A DNA stretch of 64,000 bases from JACDAN01 sp963847235 (lineage in GTDB: Bacteria > Actinomycetota > Thermoleophilia > Gaiellales > Gaiellaceae), in NCBI GenBank assembly GCA_963847235.1, contig CAWJYU010000025.1:1-64000 (forward strand), in the 5' to 3' direction. Under the pieces are notes generated by a model. The model made no database searches. It was not told the DNA's origin and saw only the letters and a list, made by a program, of their open reading frames with translations. A program made the position numbers and the translations under genes. This document shows, piece by piece, positions 41,108 to 50,410 of this stretch. Numbering within the stretch: position 1 is the stretch's first letter; each line of letters begins with the position of its first letter.

Positions 41108-43495
41108 TTGGAGCGATACGACCCACAACAGATCGAACCGAAGTGGCAGCAGGTCTGGGAGGACGCCAAGGCCTTCGAGACGCCGAATCCTGCGCCGGAC
41201 GAGCTGGACGACGAGCGCCACTGGTACCAGCTCGAGATGCTGCCCTACCCGTCGGGGACGCTCCACATGGGCCACGTCCTGAACTACACGATGGGCGACG
41301 TCGTGACGCACCTCCGCCGACGGAACGGCTGGAAGGTGATGCGCCCGATGGGCTTCGACTCGTTCGGCCTGCCGGCCGAGAACGCGGCGATCAACGAAGG
41401 CGGCCACCCGCGGGAGATCACGGAGCGGAACATCGCTGCGATCCGGGCCCAGATGCGGCGCCTGGGCCTGGTGATCGACTGGACGCGCGAGATCTCCGCG
41501 CACGAGGTCGACTTCTACAAGTGGACGCAATGGTTGTTCCTCAAGTTCTTCGAGCGCGGGCTGGCCTACCGCGCCGCCGCGCCGGTCAACTGGTGCCCGA
41601 ACGACCAGACCGTGGTCGCGCACGAGTACGTCGTCGACGGACGCTGCGACCGCTGCGGGGCCTTGGTCGAGGCGCGGAACCTGGAGCAGTGGTTCTTCAA
41701 GATCACGGCGTACGCCGACGAGCTGCTCGAGTACGACCTGCCGGAGTGGGGACACTGGCCCGAGCGGACGAAGACCATCCAGCGCAACTGGATCGGCCGG
41801 TCCGAGGGCGCCGAGGTCCTGTTCCGGATCGAGGAGCTGGACACCGACCTGGCCGTCTTCACGACCCGGCCGGACACGCTTTTCGGCGCCACCTTCTTCG
41901 TCCTGGCGCCCGAGCACCCGCTGGTCGATCGCATCGCGAACGACGCCGTGGAGGACTACGTCAAGCGGACAGCAGCCCGGCGGGGCGAGGCGCGCGCCGC
42001 GGAGGAGGTCAAGACCGGCGTCTTCACCGGCCACTACGTGACCAACCCCGTGAACGGCGAGCGGCTACCCGTCTGGGTCGCCGACTACGTGCTGATGGAG
42101 TACGGGACCGGCGCGATCATGGCCGTGCCGGCCCACGACGAGCGCGATCGCGAGTTCGCCGAGACCTTCGCACTGCCGATCCGGCAGGTGATCGACGAGG
42201 AGCAAGGCGTCCTGATCGACTCCGGCGACTTCACCGGCCTGCCGGTCGAGGAGGGGAAGCGGAAGATCGTCGAGTGGCTGAGCGAGCAGGGCAAGGCGAA
42301 GCCGGCGGTCAGCTACCGGCTCCGCGACTGGAGCTTCTCCCGCCAGCGCTACTGGGGCGCGCCGATCCCGATCGTCTACTGCGACGACTGCGGGCTCGTT
42401 CCCGTTCCGGAGGACGAGCTACCCGTGGAGCTCCCCGAGGTGGAGGACTACCGGCCGAAGGGAGTGCCGCCGCTGGCCTCCAACGAGGAGTGGCTCCACG
42501 TCCCGTGTCCGAAGTGCGGGAAGACCGGGCGCCGGGAGGCGGACACGATGGACACGTTCGTCGACTCGTCCTGGTACTACCTGCGCTACGTCGACCCGCG
42601 CAACGCCGAGGCACCGTTCGACCGGCGCCTCGTCGACTACTGGTGCCCGGTCTCGCAGTACATCGGCGGGATCGACCACGCGACGGGGCACCTGCTCTAC
42701 TCGAGGTTCTTCGTCCGCGTGCTGCGCGAGCTGGGGCTGGTCGGCTTCGGCGAGCCGTTCGGGCGCCTCTTCCACCAGGGCTGGCTGCAGATGGGCGGCT
42801 CGAAGATGTCCAAGTCGAAGGGAAACGTGGAGGGCCCGGACCCGCTGGTGGACGTGTACGGGGCGGACGCAGTGCGCACGTACATCCTCTTCATGGGCCC
42901 GGCCGATCAGGACATGGAGTGGACGGACACGGGCATCGAGGGCGTCGTCCGCTTCCTGAGGCGGCTCTGGCGCGTCGTGCTCGAGGTCGCCGAGCGACCG
43001 GTTCCGACGGGTGACGCGGTCGACACGCCGCTGGCGCGCAAGGCGCACGCGACGGTGGCGAAGGTCACAGACGACATCGACCGGCGCTTCCAGTTCCACA
43101 CGCCCATCTCGGCGGTCATGGAGCTGACGAACGAGCTGGGGCAGGCGCCGGACGATCCCGCTGCGCGCTTCGCAGCCGAGACCGCGGTCTCGCTGATCCA
43201 GCCCTACGCGCCGCACATGGCGGAGGAGCTGTGGGAGCGGCTGGGCCACGAGCGGCTGTGGGAGACGCCGTGGCCGCAGGCCGACCCGGCGCTCCTCGAG
43301 CGCGACACCTTCGAGCTGGTCGTCCAGGTCAACGGTCGGGTGCGCGATCGAATGGAGGTCTCCGCCGACTTGCCCGAGGAGGAGCTGGTCGAGCGCGCCA
43401 AGGCGTCGCCGCGGGTTCAGGCGCATTTGGACGGGACGGAGATCCGGCAGACGATCGTCGTGCCGGGGAAGCTCGTCAACATCGTCACGCGATAG
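41108..43495 (+). CDS. leuS: Leucyl-tRNA synthetase
   Basis: 795 residues from TTG 41108 behind gggaggg. The start MERYDPQQIEPKWQQVWEDA is the normal bacterial LeuRS beginning. Class I motifs are intact: PYPSGTLHMGHVLNY (HMGH, residues 53-56) and KMSKS (residues 566-570 in GGSKMSKSKGNVEGPD). The CP1 editing domain is present (VFTTRPDTLFGATFFVLAPE, then GTGAIMAVPAHDERDREFAE), giving post-transfer editing. The C-terminal anticodon-binding domain ends PGKLVNIVTR. It charges tRNA-Leu in the cytoplasm. The gene stands alone behind a long leader with a terminator, consistent with control by leucine supply. Confidence 0.97.
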   Translation: MERYDPQQIEPKWQQVWEDAKAFETPNPAPDELDDERHWYQLEMLPYPSGTLHMGHVLNYTMGDVVTHLRRRNGWKVMRPMGFDSFGLPAENAAINEGGHPREITERNIAAIRAQMRRLGLVIDWTREISAHEVDFYKWTQWLFLKFFERGLAYRAAAPVNWCPNDQTVVAHEYVVDGRCDRCGALVEARNLEQWFFKITAYADELLEYDLPEWGHWPERTKTIQRNWIGRSEGAEVLFRIEELDTDLAVFTTRPDTLFGATFFVLAPEHPLVDRIANDAVEDYVKRTAARRGEARAAEEVKTGVFTGHYVTNPVNGERLPVWVADYVLMEYGTGAIMAVPAHDERDREFAETFALPIRQVIDEEQGVLIDSGDFTGLPVEEGKRKIVEWLSEQGKAKPAVSYRLRDWSFSRQRYWGAPIPIVYCDDCGLVPVPEDELPVELPEVEDYRPKGVPPLASNEEWLHVPCPKCGKTGRREADTMDTFVDSSWYYLRYVDPRNAEAPFDRRLVDYWCPVSQYIGGIDHATGHLLYSRFFVRVLRELGLVGFGEPFGRLFHQGWLQMGGSKMSKSKGNVEGPDPLVDVYGADAVRTYILFMGPADQDMEWTDTGIEGVVRFLRRLWRVVLEVAERPVPTGDAVDTPLARKAHATVAKVTDDIDRRFQFHTPISAVMELTNELGQAPDDPAARFAAETAVSLIQPYAPHMAEELWERLGHERLWETPWPQADPALLERDTFELVVQVNGRVRDRMEVSADLPEEELVERAKASPRVQAHLDGTEIRQTIVVPGKLVNIVTR

Positions 43496-43568
43496 GGTTG
43501 AGCTCACGTAAAGGGGTAGTCCTGCGCCCGCCGATAACGATCCCCGGGTCCGAGGACGGAGGCATGGG

Positions 43569-44649
43569 ATGAGGGTTCTGCTGGTAGATGACGATGCAGC
43601 GCTGCGGCTGCTGCTTCGAACGACGTTCGAGGTCTTCGACATCGACGTCGAAGAGGCCGAAGACGCCGACTCGGCCCGGCGACTGATCTCGGCTGTGTCG
43701 CCCGACGTCGTCGTGCTCGACGTCCGGATGCCGGGCATGGACGGCCTCGAGTTCTGTCGTCACCTGAAGACCGATCCGGCGACCAACGAGATCGGGGTCG
43801 TGATGCTCAGCGGGTCCGATGGCGGCACCGCGACTTCCGCCGAGGAGGCGGGAGCCGACGCAGCCGTCCGCAAGCCATTCAGCCCGCTCCAGCTTCTGGC
43901 CGTGGTCGAGCAGCTCGCCGGCTCCCGGTACGGCATCCCCTTCAGATCGGTTCGCGTCGACGATCCACAGGAGCAGCTTCTGTTGTACGCGCGAGACCTG
44001 CGCCACGTCCTCGAGATCGAGAAGGGCCAGCGCTCCCTCGTCCAGCGCGCCTACCGCGAGACGGTCGCGGCGCTTGCGAGCGCGGTCGAGGCGAAGGACA
44101 CCGGCACCCGCCAGCACTCTCAGCGCGTGCAGCTCTACGCGCTGGAGCTCGCGCGGGCCGTCGATCCGGAGCTGCTCGAGGACCCGAGCACGGAGTACGG
44201 CTTCCTCCTCCACGACGTCGGCAAGATCGGGATCCCCGACCGGATCCTCCAGAAGCCCGAGCCGCTGACCACGGCCGAGTCGCGGCTGATGAAGACGCAT
44301 ACGGTCCTCGGCGAGCAGGTGCTCTCCGGTGTTGCGTTCTTCCATGGCGAGGGCCTGCGGATCGTCCGCTCGCATCACGAGCGCTGGGACGGCGACGGCT
44401 ACCCCGACGGACTGGCCGGAACGGACATCCCGCTGGCGGCGCGCGTCTTCGCCGTCGCGGACGCGCTGGACGCGATCACGAGCAACCGGCCGTACCGGCG
44501 AGCGCGGCGCTGGGTCGATGCCGGTCGCGAGTTCGTCCAGCAGTCGGGCAAGCAGTTCGATCCCGACGTCGTCAGCGCGTTCGTCGCGCACGAGGCCCGT
44601 CTTCGCGGCCATCCGCGAAGAGCTCGAGTCCGGCTCCAACTCCCGCTAG
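43569..44649 (+). CDS. Response regulator with HD-GYP output domain, frame broken near 44598
   Basis: The receiver domain (MRVLLVDDDAALRLLLRTTF) has acidic residues DDD and the phospho-acceptor Asp51 in VVVLDVRMPGMDGLEF, then RKPFSPLQLL. After a helical linker comes the HD-GYP domain: AVEAKDTGTRQHSQRVQLYA, HDVGKIGIPDRI (HD at residues 215-216), HHERWDGDGYPDGLAGTDIP and VADALDAITSNRPYRRA. HD-GYP proteins hydrolyse c-di-GMP. Near the end, FDPDVVSAFVA continues naturally in another frame as RPVFAAIREELESGSNSR with stop 44647-44649. No histidine kinase is adjacent. The last bases CTAG contain both its stop and that of the convergent DUF4349 gene. Confidence 0.85.
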
Positions 44650-45684
44650 GCGCGCTCGAGCAGGCGCTGGTCGGCGTGGCGCCGGTACGCCCGGTTGCCG
44701 AAGAACGCCGCCAGCCCGAGCACGATGAACGGGCTCGCGACGATCAGGGCGTAGGCGGCGACGACGAGCTCCGCGAGGAGGATTCCGACGGCGTCGTCGA
44801 GCGCGCGGTCGAGGCGGCCAGGAGCTGCGGAGGGCGCCTTCGGCTCGTGGGTCGTGAGGTCGAGGTTGACGGTCGCGTACGCAGCCTGGCGGTTGATCTG
44901 CACTCGCTGGTTGCGGAGGGCCTCGATCTGCGCCAGGAGCCGGGTCCGCTCGGCTCCGCTGGCCTGGGCGGCGCGACGCTCGAGGTCCCGGATGCGCCGC
45001 GTCAGCTCGTCGAGGCCCTGCTGGAGATCGGTGATCTGCGTGTCTTGCGAGAGGATCCGGCCCAGGCCGCTGAACTGGACGATCGCGGCCTGGACGCGGG
45101 AGACCGGGATCTTCAGGCGGACAGCCGCCGTGCCTTCTCCCGGCTGCGGCGTCGAGTAGTTGACGGACACGACGTAACCGCCGAGGCGGCGCGCGGTGCG
45201 GAGCGCCTTCTGGGTCGTGGTCGACAGCTCGTCCGTGCCGTCGACGAGCAGGGTGAGCGTCGCGCGGTAGTCCTGTGCTCGGCCTGCGGTTGGGCCTGGC
45301 GAGGCAGCCCTGCTCGGAGCGGGCAGTGCGGGCTTGAGCGCTGGGCGCGGCGCTGCTTCGCGGACCGGAGCGCGCTCGAGCGCTGGGGGCGGCGCTGCTT
45401 CGCCGACCGGGGCGAGGTTGGTGGTGTCTCCCGCGGAGGCCTGCGCCGAAGCTTTCGGCGGACTCGCTGGAAGTGCTCGGGGAGATGGCCGTGTTCAGTC
45501 CGACAGCGAGAGCAACCGCGAGCGAGAGCCCGGCCGCCACCGGGACCGCGAGCGACAGGATCCGTCGGCTCGTGAACCGGCGCTGCGGCGGCGACGTGTC
45601 CGTGACGGCGGCGATGCGCTCGCGCAGGTGGCGCGGTGCGGCCGGCGTCTCGGCGCGCAGGGCGTGGACGAGGTCAGGCGACAT
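44646..45684 (-). CDS. DUF4349 membrane protein, possible anti-sigma partner, frame broken near 45440
   Basis: The start ATG 45684 overlaps the end of the ECF sigma gene by 11 bp. The N-terminus (MSPDLVHALRAETPAAPRHL, RERIAAVTDTSPPQRRFTSR) is followed by a membrane helix (ILSLAVPVAAGLSLAVALAV). Then the frame changes near 45420-45450 and the DUF4349 part follows: DYRATLTLLVDGTDELSTTT, QKALRTARRLGGYVVSVNYS, EGTAAVRLKIPVSRVQAAIV, a coiled coil (LERRAAQASGAERTRLLAQI) and a final membrane helix. The short cytosolic N-terminus before a helix, directly behind an ECF sigma gene, matches the design of membrane anti-sigma factors, but no zinc-binding anti-sigma motif is visible. Confidence 0.72.
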
Positions 45685-46183
45685 GCTGGGCTCCCACCTT
45701 TTCTTCGAGCCGGTCGAGCGCTCGTGCGAGGCGCGTCGTACAGGCGGAGGGGCTGATCCCGAGAACACGGCCGGCGTCCGTAGGGTCGAGATCGAGGACG
45801 ATGCGGAGCGCGATCACTTCGCGGTCCGCGGCCGAGAGGCTCGCGAGCGCGTGCTGGAGCCAGGGGGAGAGGATCTGGACTTCCAGCTCTTCCGTCCGCT
45901 CGGCGAGCGATGCGTAGCGCTCCTCGCGGCGGCGCCGACGCTCCTCCGCTCGGAGGTGATCGAGCGCCGTCGTGCGGGCGATCTGGCAGAGCCAGGTGCG
46001 CTCCGAGCCTCTGGCCGGGTCGAATCGGTGCCACAGCCGGACGGCACGCTCGAAGGTCTCGGCGGTCAGGTCCTCGGCGGCCTGCGGGTCGCGCGTCAGG
46101 TAGAGGACGTAGCGGTAGACGTCGTCCAGGTGCCTCTCGGCTGCGTCGGCGAGCGAGCGAGTCACGGCCCTCATACACCTCAT
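45674..46183 (-). CDS. ECF-family RNA polymerase sigma factor
   Basis: About 169 residues from ATG 46183, or 166 from ATG 46174. Region 2 is DDVYRYVLYLTRDPQAAEDL, TAETFERAVRLWHRFDPARG and SERTWLCQIARTTALDHLRA. Region 4 is LQHALASLSAADREVIALRI, VLDLDPTDAGRVLGISPSAC and TTRLARALDRLEEKV. Sigma-1.1 and region 3 are missing, so this is a typical extracytoplasmic-function sigma factor. The downstream overlapping gene encodes a membrane DUF4349 protein that probably controls it. The stimulus is unknown. It is divergent from comEA, 84 bp away. Confidence 0.88.
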   Translation of the reverse strand: MRCMRAVTRSLADAAERHLDDVYRYVLYLTRDPQAAEDLTAETFERAVRLWHRFDPARGSERTWLCQIARTTALDHLRAEERRRRREERYASLAERTEELEVQILSPWLQHALASLSAADREVIALRIVLDLDPTDAGRVLGISPSACTTRLARALDRLEEKVGAQHVA

Positions 46184-46267
46184 ATACGCCGCTTGGGCCG
46201 AAAGAGTCACATGCTTGGCGCATTCCCGTGACGGACACGGCACCGGTTCGTCGCGACGATCGGCTGT

Positions 46268-46861
46268 ATGCACGACTTTCAGGTCACGCGGACGCGTGCG
46301 ATCGTCGGTGCGGCGCTGCTCGTCGCTGCGCTGTTCGTGGCCGGGCGGTTCTTCGTCAGCAGCGGCACGGCAACCGTCGAGCGTCCGCCGGCTGACGCTG
46401 GGGAGATCGAGGCCGCGGCCCCGGCGCGCCTCGTCGTCCACGTCGTCGGCGCGGTTCGGCGGCCGGGGCTCTATCGGCTCGCTCATGGCGCGCGGATCGC
46501 GGATGCGGTTCGGCGCGCCGGTGGGGCCACACGCCGAGCCGACCTGAGCCTGGTCAACCTCGCGGCACAGGTCGCGGACGGGAGCCAGGTCGTCGTTCCC
46601 CGCCGGGAGGTGGTTCAGGCCGGCGCGGCCGGGGAGGCAGAAGAGGGCGAAGCGGCCGGCCCAGTCGGCGGTCCGGTGCATCTGAACACCGCGACACTCG
46701 AGCAGCTGGATGCGCTTCCCGGTGTAGGGCCGGTCACCGCCCAGAAGATCCTCGACCACCGCGAGCAGCACGGCGCGTTCAGCTCCGTCGACGATCTCGA
46801 TGCGATCCCGGGCATCGGTCCCGCCAGGCTGGAGCAGCTCCGTGAGCTGGTGGCGCCGTGA
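46268..46861 (+). CDS. comEA: ComEA-family DNA-binding competence protein
   Basis: 197 residues from ATG 46268. One membrane helix near the N-terminus (IVGAALLVAALFVAGRFFVS) is followed by an SLBB domain (RLVVHVVGAVRRPGLYRLAH, NLAAQVADGSQVVVPRREV) and a helix-hairpin-helix pair (VHLNTATLEQLDALPGVGPV, FSSVDDLDAIPGIGPARLEQ). ComEA binds incoming double-stranded DNA outside the membrane. The stop overlaps the start of comEC by four bases, the usual competence operon arrangement. Confidence 0.92.
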   Translation: MHDFQVTRTRAIVGAALLVAALFVAGRFFVSSGTATVERPPADAGEIEAAAPARLVVHVVGAVRRPGLYRLAHGARIADAVRRAGGATRRADLSLVNLAAQVADGSQVVVPRREVVQAGAAGEAEEGEAAGPVGGPVHLNTATLEQLDALPGVGPVTAQKILDHREQHGAFSSVDDLDAIPGIGPARLEQLRELVAP

Positions 46862-49140
46862 CCGTCGGGTTGCTGGATCGCTACTCGTCCCATCTGCTCG
46901 CCGGTGCGCTCTGCGCGGGCTTGGCGCTCGCGAACGTCGGTCGGAGCTCTTCGAACGCAGTCCTGGTCCTCGCGCTCGTGGGCGCCGTCGTCTCCGCGGT
47001 CGTGGTCGGGCGTCGCGGGCGGGTCGCGGCCCTCGCGCTGGCGCTGGGCGCCGGAGGCCTGTGGTGGGGCAGCGTCCGCCTCGACGCGCTCGACCGGAGC
47101 CTCCTGGCACCGCGCACCGGCGAGACAGGTCGCGCGCTGCTCGAAGTCACCGGGCCCGCCCGCCGAACGCCGTTCAGCATTCGCGTCCCCGCGCGCGTCC
47201 GCTCCTTCCGCTCGCTCCATCTCCGTGAGTCCGTTCTGCTGGAGCTTCCTCCCGGCCGGGCGCCGCCGCAGGGTGGCCTCATCGAGACTGCGGTCGAGCT
47301 GCGAGAGCCTCGGGGGCCGAGCGACGGCTTCGACGAGCGGAGGCTGCTGCACCGCCGCGGCGTTCACGTCGTCGCGCGCGGGCGGGAGTGGCGTCTCGTC
47401 GGGTCGCGTGGCGGGCTCGCCGGGGTCGCGGATCGGATCCGAGAGCGGCTGGCCGCCTCAATCGCACCCGGGCTCGCGGGAGAACGGCGCGCGGTCCTCG
47501 CCGGGCTCGTCCTCGGCGAGGAGGAGGGGCTGAGCGAGGAACTGCGGGACGACTTCCGGTCGTCCGGGCTCTACCACCTGCTCGCCGTGTCGGGGCAGAA
47601 CGTCGCGTTCGTCGTCGGTGGCGTGCTCGTGCTCGCGTGGCTGCTCGGGATCTCGCGCTTCGTCGCGGAGGTCGCCGCGCTCGGGGCGATCGTCGCCTAC
47701 GTGCTCGCGGTGGGGTGGCAGCCGTCGGTGGTCCGGGCCGGCGTGGCCGGAGCGCTGGCCTCGCTCGCCTGGCTCGCCGCCCGCCCCCGGGACCGGTGGT
47801 ACTTCCTCCTGCTCGGGGCGGCGCTCCTCCTGGCCTGGAACCCGTACAGCCTTTACGAGCCGGGCTTCCAGCTCTCGTTCGCAGCCGTCGGGGCGATCTT
47901 CGTGCTCGTTCCGCGCCTCGAGCGCGTGCTCGAGGGCTATCCAGTGCCGAAGTCGCTGGCGACGGTAGTCGCGGTCTCCGGCGCCTGCGGGGCGGTGACG
48001 GCGCCAATCCTGCTCGTCCAGTTCGGCTCGGTTCCCGCGTACTCGATCCTCAGCAACGCGCTGGCGGCACCGGTCGTCGGCGTCTCGTTCAGCCTCGCGC
48101 TCCTCACTGCAGCCCTCGACCAGTTTCTGCCGTCTGCCGCCGTTGCATCGGGCTGGGTGAACGGCTGGCTCGCGGCCTACGTCGCGGCCTGCGCGCGGCT
48201 CGTCGGCGGGCTGCCGGGCGCCGACGTCGAGGCGTCGTGGGCGCTCGCGATCGTCGCCGGAGCGACTGTAGCGCTCGTCGCCTGGGCTCGCCTTCCGCGC
48301 TGGAGGCGGCCAGGCCTCGTGCTGGTCGCCGGCCTGGCGGTGCTCTTCACCGCGGCCTGGCAGATCTGGCCGCAGTCCTCGCGTCCACCGCCGTCGGGAT
48401 TCCGCCTGACGGTCCTCGACGTCGGCCAGGGAGATGCCATCCTTCTCGAGGTCCGCGAGGGAGCGGTCCTCGTCGACCAGGGCCCGCCCGAAGGTGACGT
48501 CGACGACCAGCTCCGCAAGCTCGGCGTGCGCGAGCTCTCGCTCGCCGTCCTGACCCACCCCCAGCGCGACCACGTCGGCGGAGCGGCGGAGCTGATTCGG
48601 CACATTCGCGTTGCCCGGATCCTCGATCCCCGTATTCCGGCCGAGAGCCCGGAGGAAGCCGCGGCGCTCGCCGAAGCCCAGGAGCGCCGGGTGCCCGTGC
48701 TGACGGCTCGGGCAGGGCTCGTTTTTCGGCTCGGCCGGCTCCGGCTTCGGGTGCTCTGGCCCGTGAGCGAGCCGCCCGCGAACGAGGACCCGAATCTCTG
48801 GGCAACGGTGATCCTCGCCTCGTACGGGAGCGTCGACGTACTGCTCACGGCGGACGCCGAGTCACCCGTGACGCTGCCGCTCAATCCGCCGCCCGTCGAG
48901 ATCCTCAAGGTCGCGCACCACGGATCCGCAGACGACGGTCTTCCGCGCCTGCTTGCGCTCACCCGGCCGCAGGTCGCGGTGATCTCCTGCGGCAAGAACA
49001 ACGACTACGGCCACCCGACTCCGTCGACCCTCGCCACTCTGGCCGCGGCTCCCGGTCTCGATCTCTTTCGCACCGACCGCCAGGGGGGAATCGTGATCGA
49101 GAGCGACGGGCAGCGGATCACGACCCGGACGGGCGCGTGA
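46858..49140 (+). CDS. comEC: ComEC/Rec2-family DNA uptake channel
   Basis: 760 residues from GTG 46858. N-terminal helices and a soluble OB-like region (ALLEVTGPARRTPFSIRVPA) lead to the competence domain (GLVLGEEEGLSEELRDDFRS, SGLYHLLAVSGQNVAFVVGG, VLAVGWQPSVVRAGVAGALA, ALLLAWNPYSLYEPGFQLSF). The C-terminal MBL-like domain is complete: LTVLDVGQGDAILLEV, LAVLTHPQRDHVGGAAELIR, VEILKVAHHGSADDGLP and CGKNNDYGHPTPS. ComEC makes the inner-membrane channel for single-stranded DNA, and the MBL domain may degrade the other strand. The module being intact suggests natural competence, but pilus genes are not in this window. Confidence 0.93.
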   Translation: MTVGLLDRYSSHLLAGALCAGLALANVGRSSSNAVLVLALVGAVVSAVVVGRRGRVAALALALGAGGLWWGSVRLDALDRSLLAPRTGETGRALLEVTGPARRTPFSIRVPARVRSFRSLHLRESVLLELPPGRAPPQGGLIETAVELREPRGPSDGFDERRLLHRRGVHVVARGREWRLVGSRGGLAGVADRIRERLAASIAPGLAGERRAVLAGLVLGEEEGLSEELRDDFRSSGLYHLLAVSGQNVAFVVGGVLVLAWLLGISRFVAEVAALGAIVAYVLAVGWQPSVVRAGVAGALASLAWLAARPRDRWYFLLLGAALLLAWNPYSLYEPGFQLSFAAVGAIFVLVPRLERVLEGYPVPKSLATVVAVSGACGAVTAPILLVQFGSVPAYSILSNALAAPVVGVSFSLALLTAALDQFLPSAAVASGWVNGWLAAYVAACARLVGGLPGADVEASWALAIVAGATVALVAWARLPRWRRPGLVLVAGLAVLFTAAWQIWPQSSRPPPSGFRLTVLDVGQGDAILLEVREGAVLVDQGPPEGDVDDQLRKLGVRELSLAVLTHPQRDHVGGAAELIRHIRVARILDPRIPAESPEEAAALAEAQERRVPVLTARAGLVFRLGRLRLRVLWPVSEPPANEDPNLWATVILASYGSVDVLLTADAESPVTLPLNPPPVEILKVAHHGSADDGLPRLLALTRPQVAVISCGKNNDYGHPTPSTLATLAAAPGLDLFRTDRQGGIVIESDGQRITTRTGA

Positions 49141-49141
49141 C

Positions 49142-49147
49142 TATGCT
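49142..49147 (+). promoter_or_regulatory. -10 box TATGCT of a probable leaderless holA transcript
   Basis: TATGCT begins just after the comEC stop and ends eight bases before the GTG at 49156. holA may therefore have its own leaderless promoter in addition to read-through from comEC. Confidence 0.4.
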
Positions 49148-49155
49148 TGCCCGCA

Positions 49156-50139
49156 GTGTCCAGCGAGCCGCTTCTGCCGGTCTATCTCCTGGCCGGAAGC
49201 GATCGGCCCAAGGTCGCGCGCGCGCTCCGCCGCCTCCGCTCGCACTTCGGAGACGAGTCGATCGAGCAGCTCTTGGCGGACGTCGCCGGCGGTGCCGAGG
49301 CCGTCGCGGCCTGCAACGCGCTCGGCCTCTTCGCGGGCGAGGACGGCGGCCGTCTCGTCATCGTCGAGGGCGTCGAGCGGTGGAAGAAGGCGGACGTCGA
49401 GGCGGTCGTCGAGTACCTGGGCGATCCCGTTCCGGGAGCAGTCCTGGCCCTCGTCGCACACGAGGCTCCGAAGAGCGACGGGCTCGCGAAGGCCGTCGCC
49501 GCGACCGGACAGGTCCTCGCGTTCGACGCGCCCAAGCTGCGCGACCTTCCCGCATGGGCTCGGGCCCAGTTCGAGCGCCTAGGCGCGACCGCCGATCCGG
49601 ACGCCGCCCGCGCCCTGGTCGAGATCGTCGGAGACGACCTCGTCGCACTCGCGACCGAAGCAGACAAGATCACGATCTGGGCCGGCGGCCGTCCGATCAC
49701 GCGGGCGGACGTCGAGGCACTCGCTGCGCCTGCGCGCGAGGCCACGGCGTGGGCGATCACCGATGCCTGGGGCGAGCGGGACGGCGCCGCGTTGATCGCC
49801 GCAGCCGAGGCCGAGCTCGAGCGCCGAGAGCCTTTCGCGATCGCCGTGAGACTGGCGGCGCACGTGACCCTGGTCCGAAGCGTGAAACTGCTCGCGGCCG
49901 AGGGTGTCGGCGCGAGGGACATCGCGAAGCGAGTCAAGGTGCACGAGTTCCGGGTCCGCAAGGCGATCGGCCACGCGGACCGCTACTCGCAAGAGGAGCT
50001 CGACGCCGCCCTCGTCCGCCTGGCAGCCCTGGACGCGGCGCTCAAGGGCGCGAGCCGGCTGTCGAACACGCACGAGCTCACCCGCGCGCTCGGGGATCTC
50101 GTGGGCCCGGCGAAGACGCCGGCCCGCCAGACGGCGTAA
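49156..50139 (+). CDS. holA: DNA polymerase III delta subunit
   Basis: 327 residues from GTG 49156 (TTG 49147 is an alternative). It opens SSEPLLPVYLLAGSDRPKVA. AAA+-like clamp-loader regions include LFAGEDGGRLVIVEGVERWK, VLALVAHEAPKSDGLAKAVA and TADPDAARALVEIVGDDLVA, then ATEADKI, the conserved delta stretch. The C-terminal collar domain ends RALGDLVGPAKTPARQTA. The delta subunit opens the beta clamp at replication forks. It follows comEC, as in many Gram-positive genomes (comEC-holA-rpsT). Confidence 0.92.
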   Translation: MSSEPLLPVYLLAGSDRPKVARALRRLRSHFGDESIEQLLADVAGGAEAVAACNALGLFAGEDGGRLVIVEGVERWKKADVEAVVEYLGDPVPGAVLALVAHEAPKSDGLAKAVAATGQVLAFDAPKLRDLPAWARAQFERLGATADPDAARALVEIVGDDLVALATEADKITIWAGGRPITRADVEALAAPAREATAWAITDAWGERDGAALIAAAEAELERREPFAIAVRLAAHVTLVRSVKLLAAEGVGARDIAKRVKVHEFRVRKAIGHADRYSQEELDAALVRLAALDAALKGASRLSNTHELTRALGDLVGPAKTPARQTA

Positions 50140-50149
50140 AAGGCGGGGC

Positions 50150-50410
50150 CTAGCGGCTCGAGACGAGGCGGGCGGCCTGCGCCTTCTTGCGCGCCGCTGC
50201 GTTGCGGTGGAGCGCCCCGCGCGCCGCCGCGCGGTCGATCCACTGCTGAAGCTCCTTGTGCGCTGCCGCGATGCGGTCGGAGTCGCCGTCCGCCACAGCG
50301 GTCTCGAGGCGGCGCGTAAGCGTCTTGACCGTCGAGCGGTAACGCAGGTTCTGGAGCCGCTCCCTGGCGGCCGTTCCCACTCGCTTCTTCTGCTGCTGAA
50401 TGTTCGGCAT
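50150..50410 (-). CDS. rpsT: 30S ribosomal protein S20
   Basis: 86 residues from ATG 50410: MPNIQQQKKRVGTAARERLQ, NLRYRSTVKTLTRRLETAVA and DGDSDRIAAAHKELQQWIDR, ending with ARGALHRNAAARKKAQAARL, then VSSR. The Lys/Arg-rich helices and the RGALHRNAAARKK motif are diagnostic of S20, which binds 16S rRNA. Its 5' leader contains the perfect palindrome gcccgcagctgcgggc (50424-50439), a hairpin that could serve autoregulation. It is encoded opposite to holA and murJ. Confidence 0.95.
   Translation of the reverse strand: MPNIQQQKKRVGTAARERLQNLRYRSTVKTLTRRLETAVADGDSDRIAAAHKELQQWIDRAAARGALHRNAAARKKAQAARLVSSR

Noticed and set aside
40868..41110. T-box riboswitch upstream of leuS
   Set aside because: The conserved T-box core (aagggtggaaccgcg-like sequence) was not found; ggggaaccgggaggttcccc is an ordinary hairpin. 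The leader-peptide model fits better.
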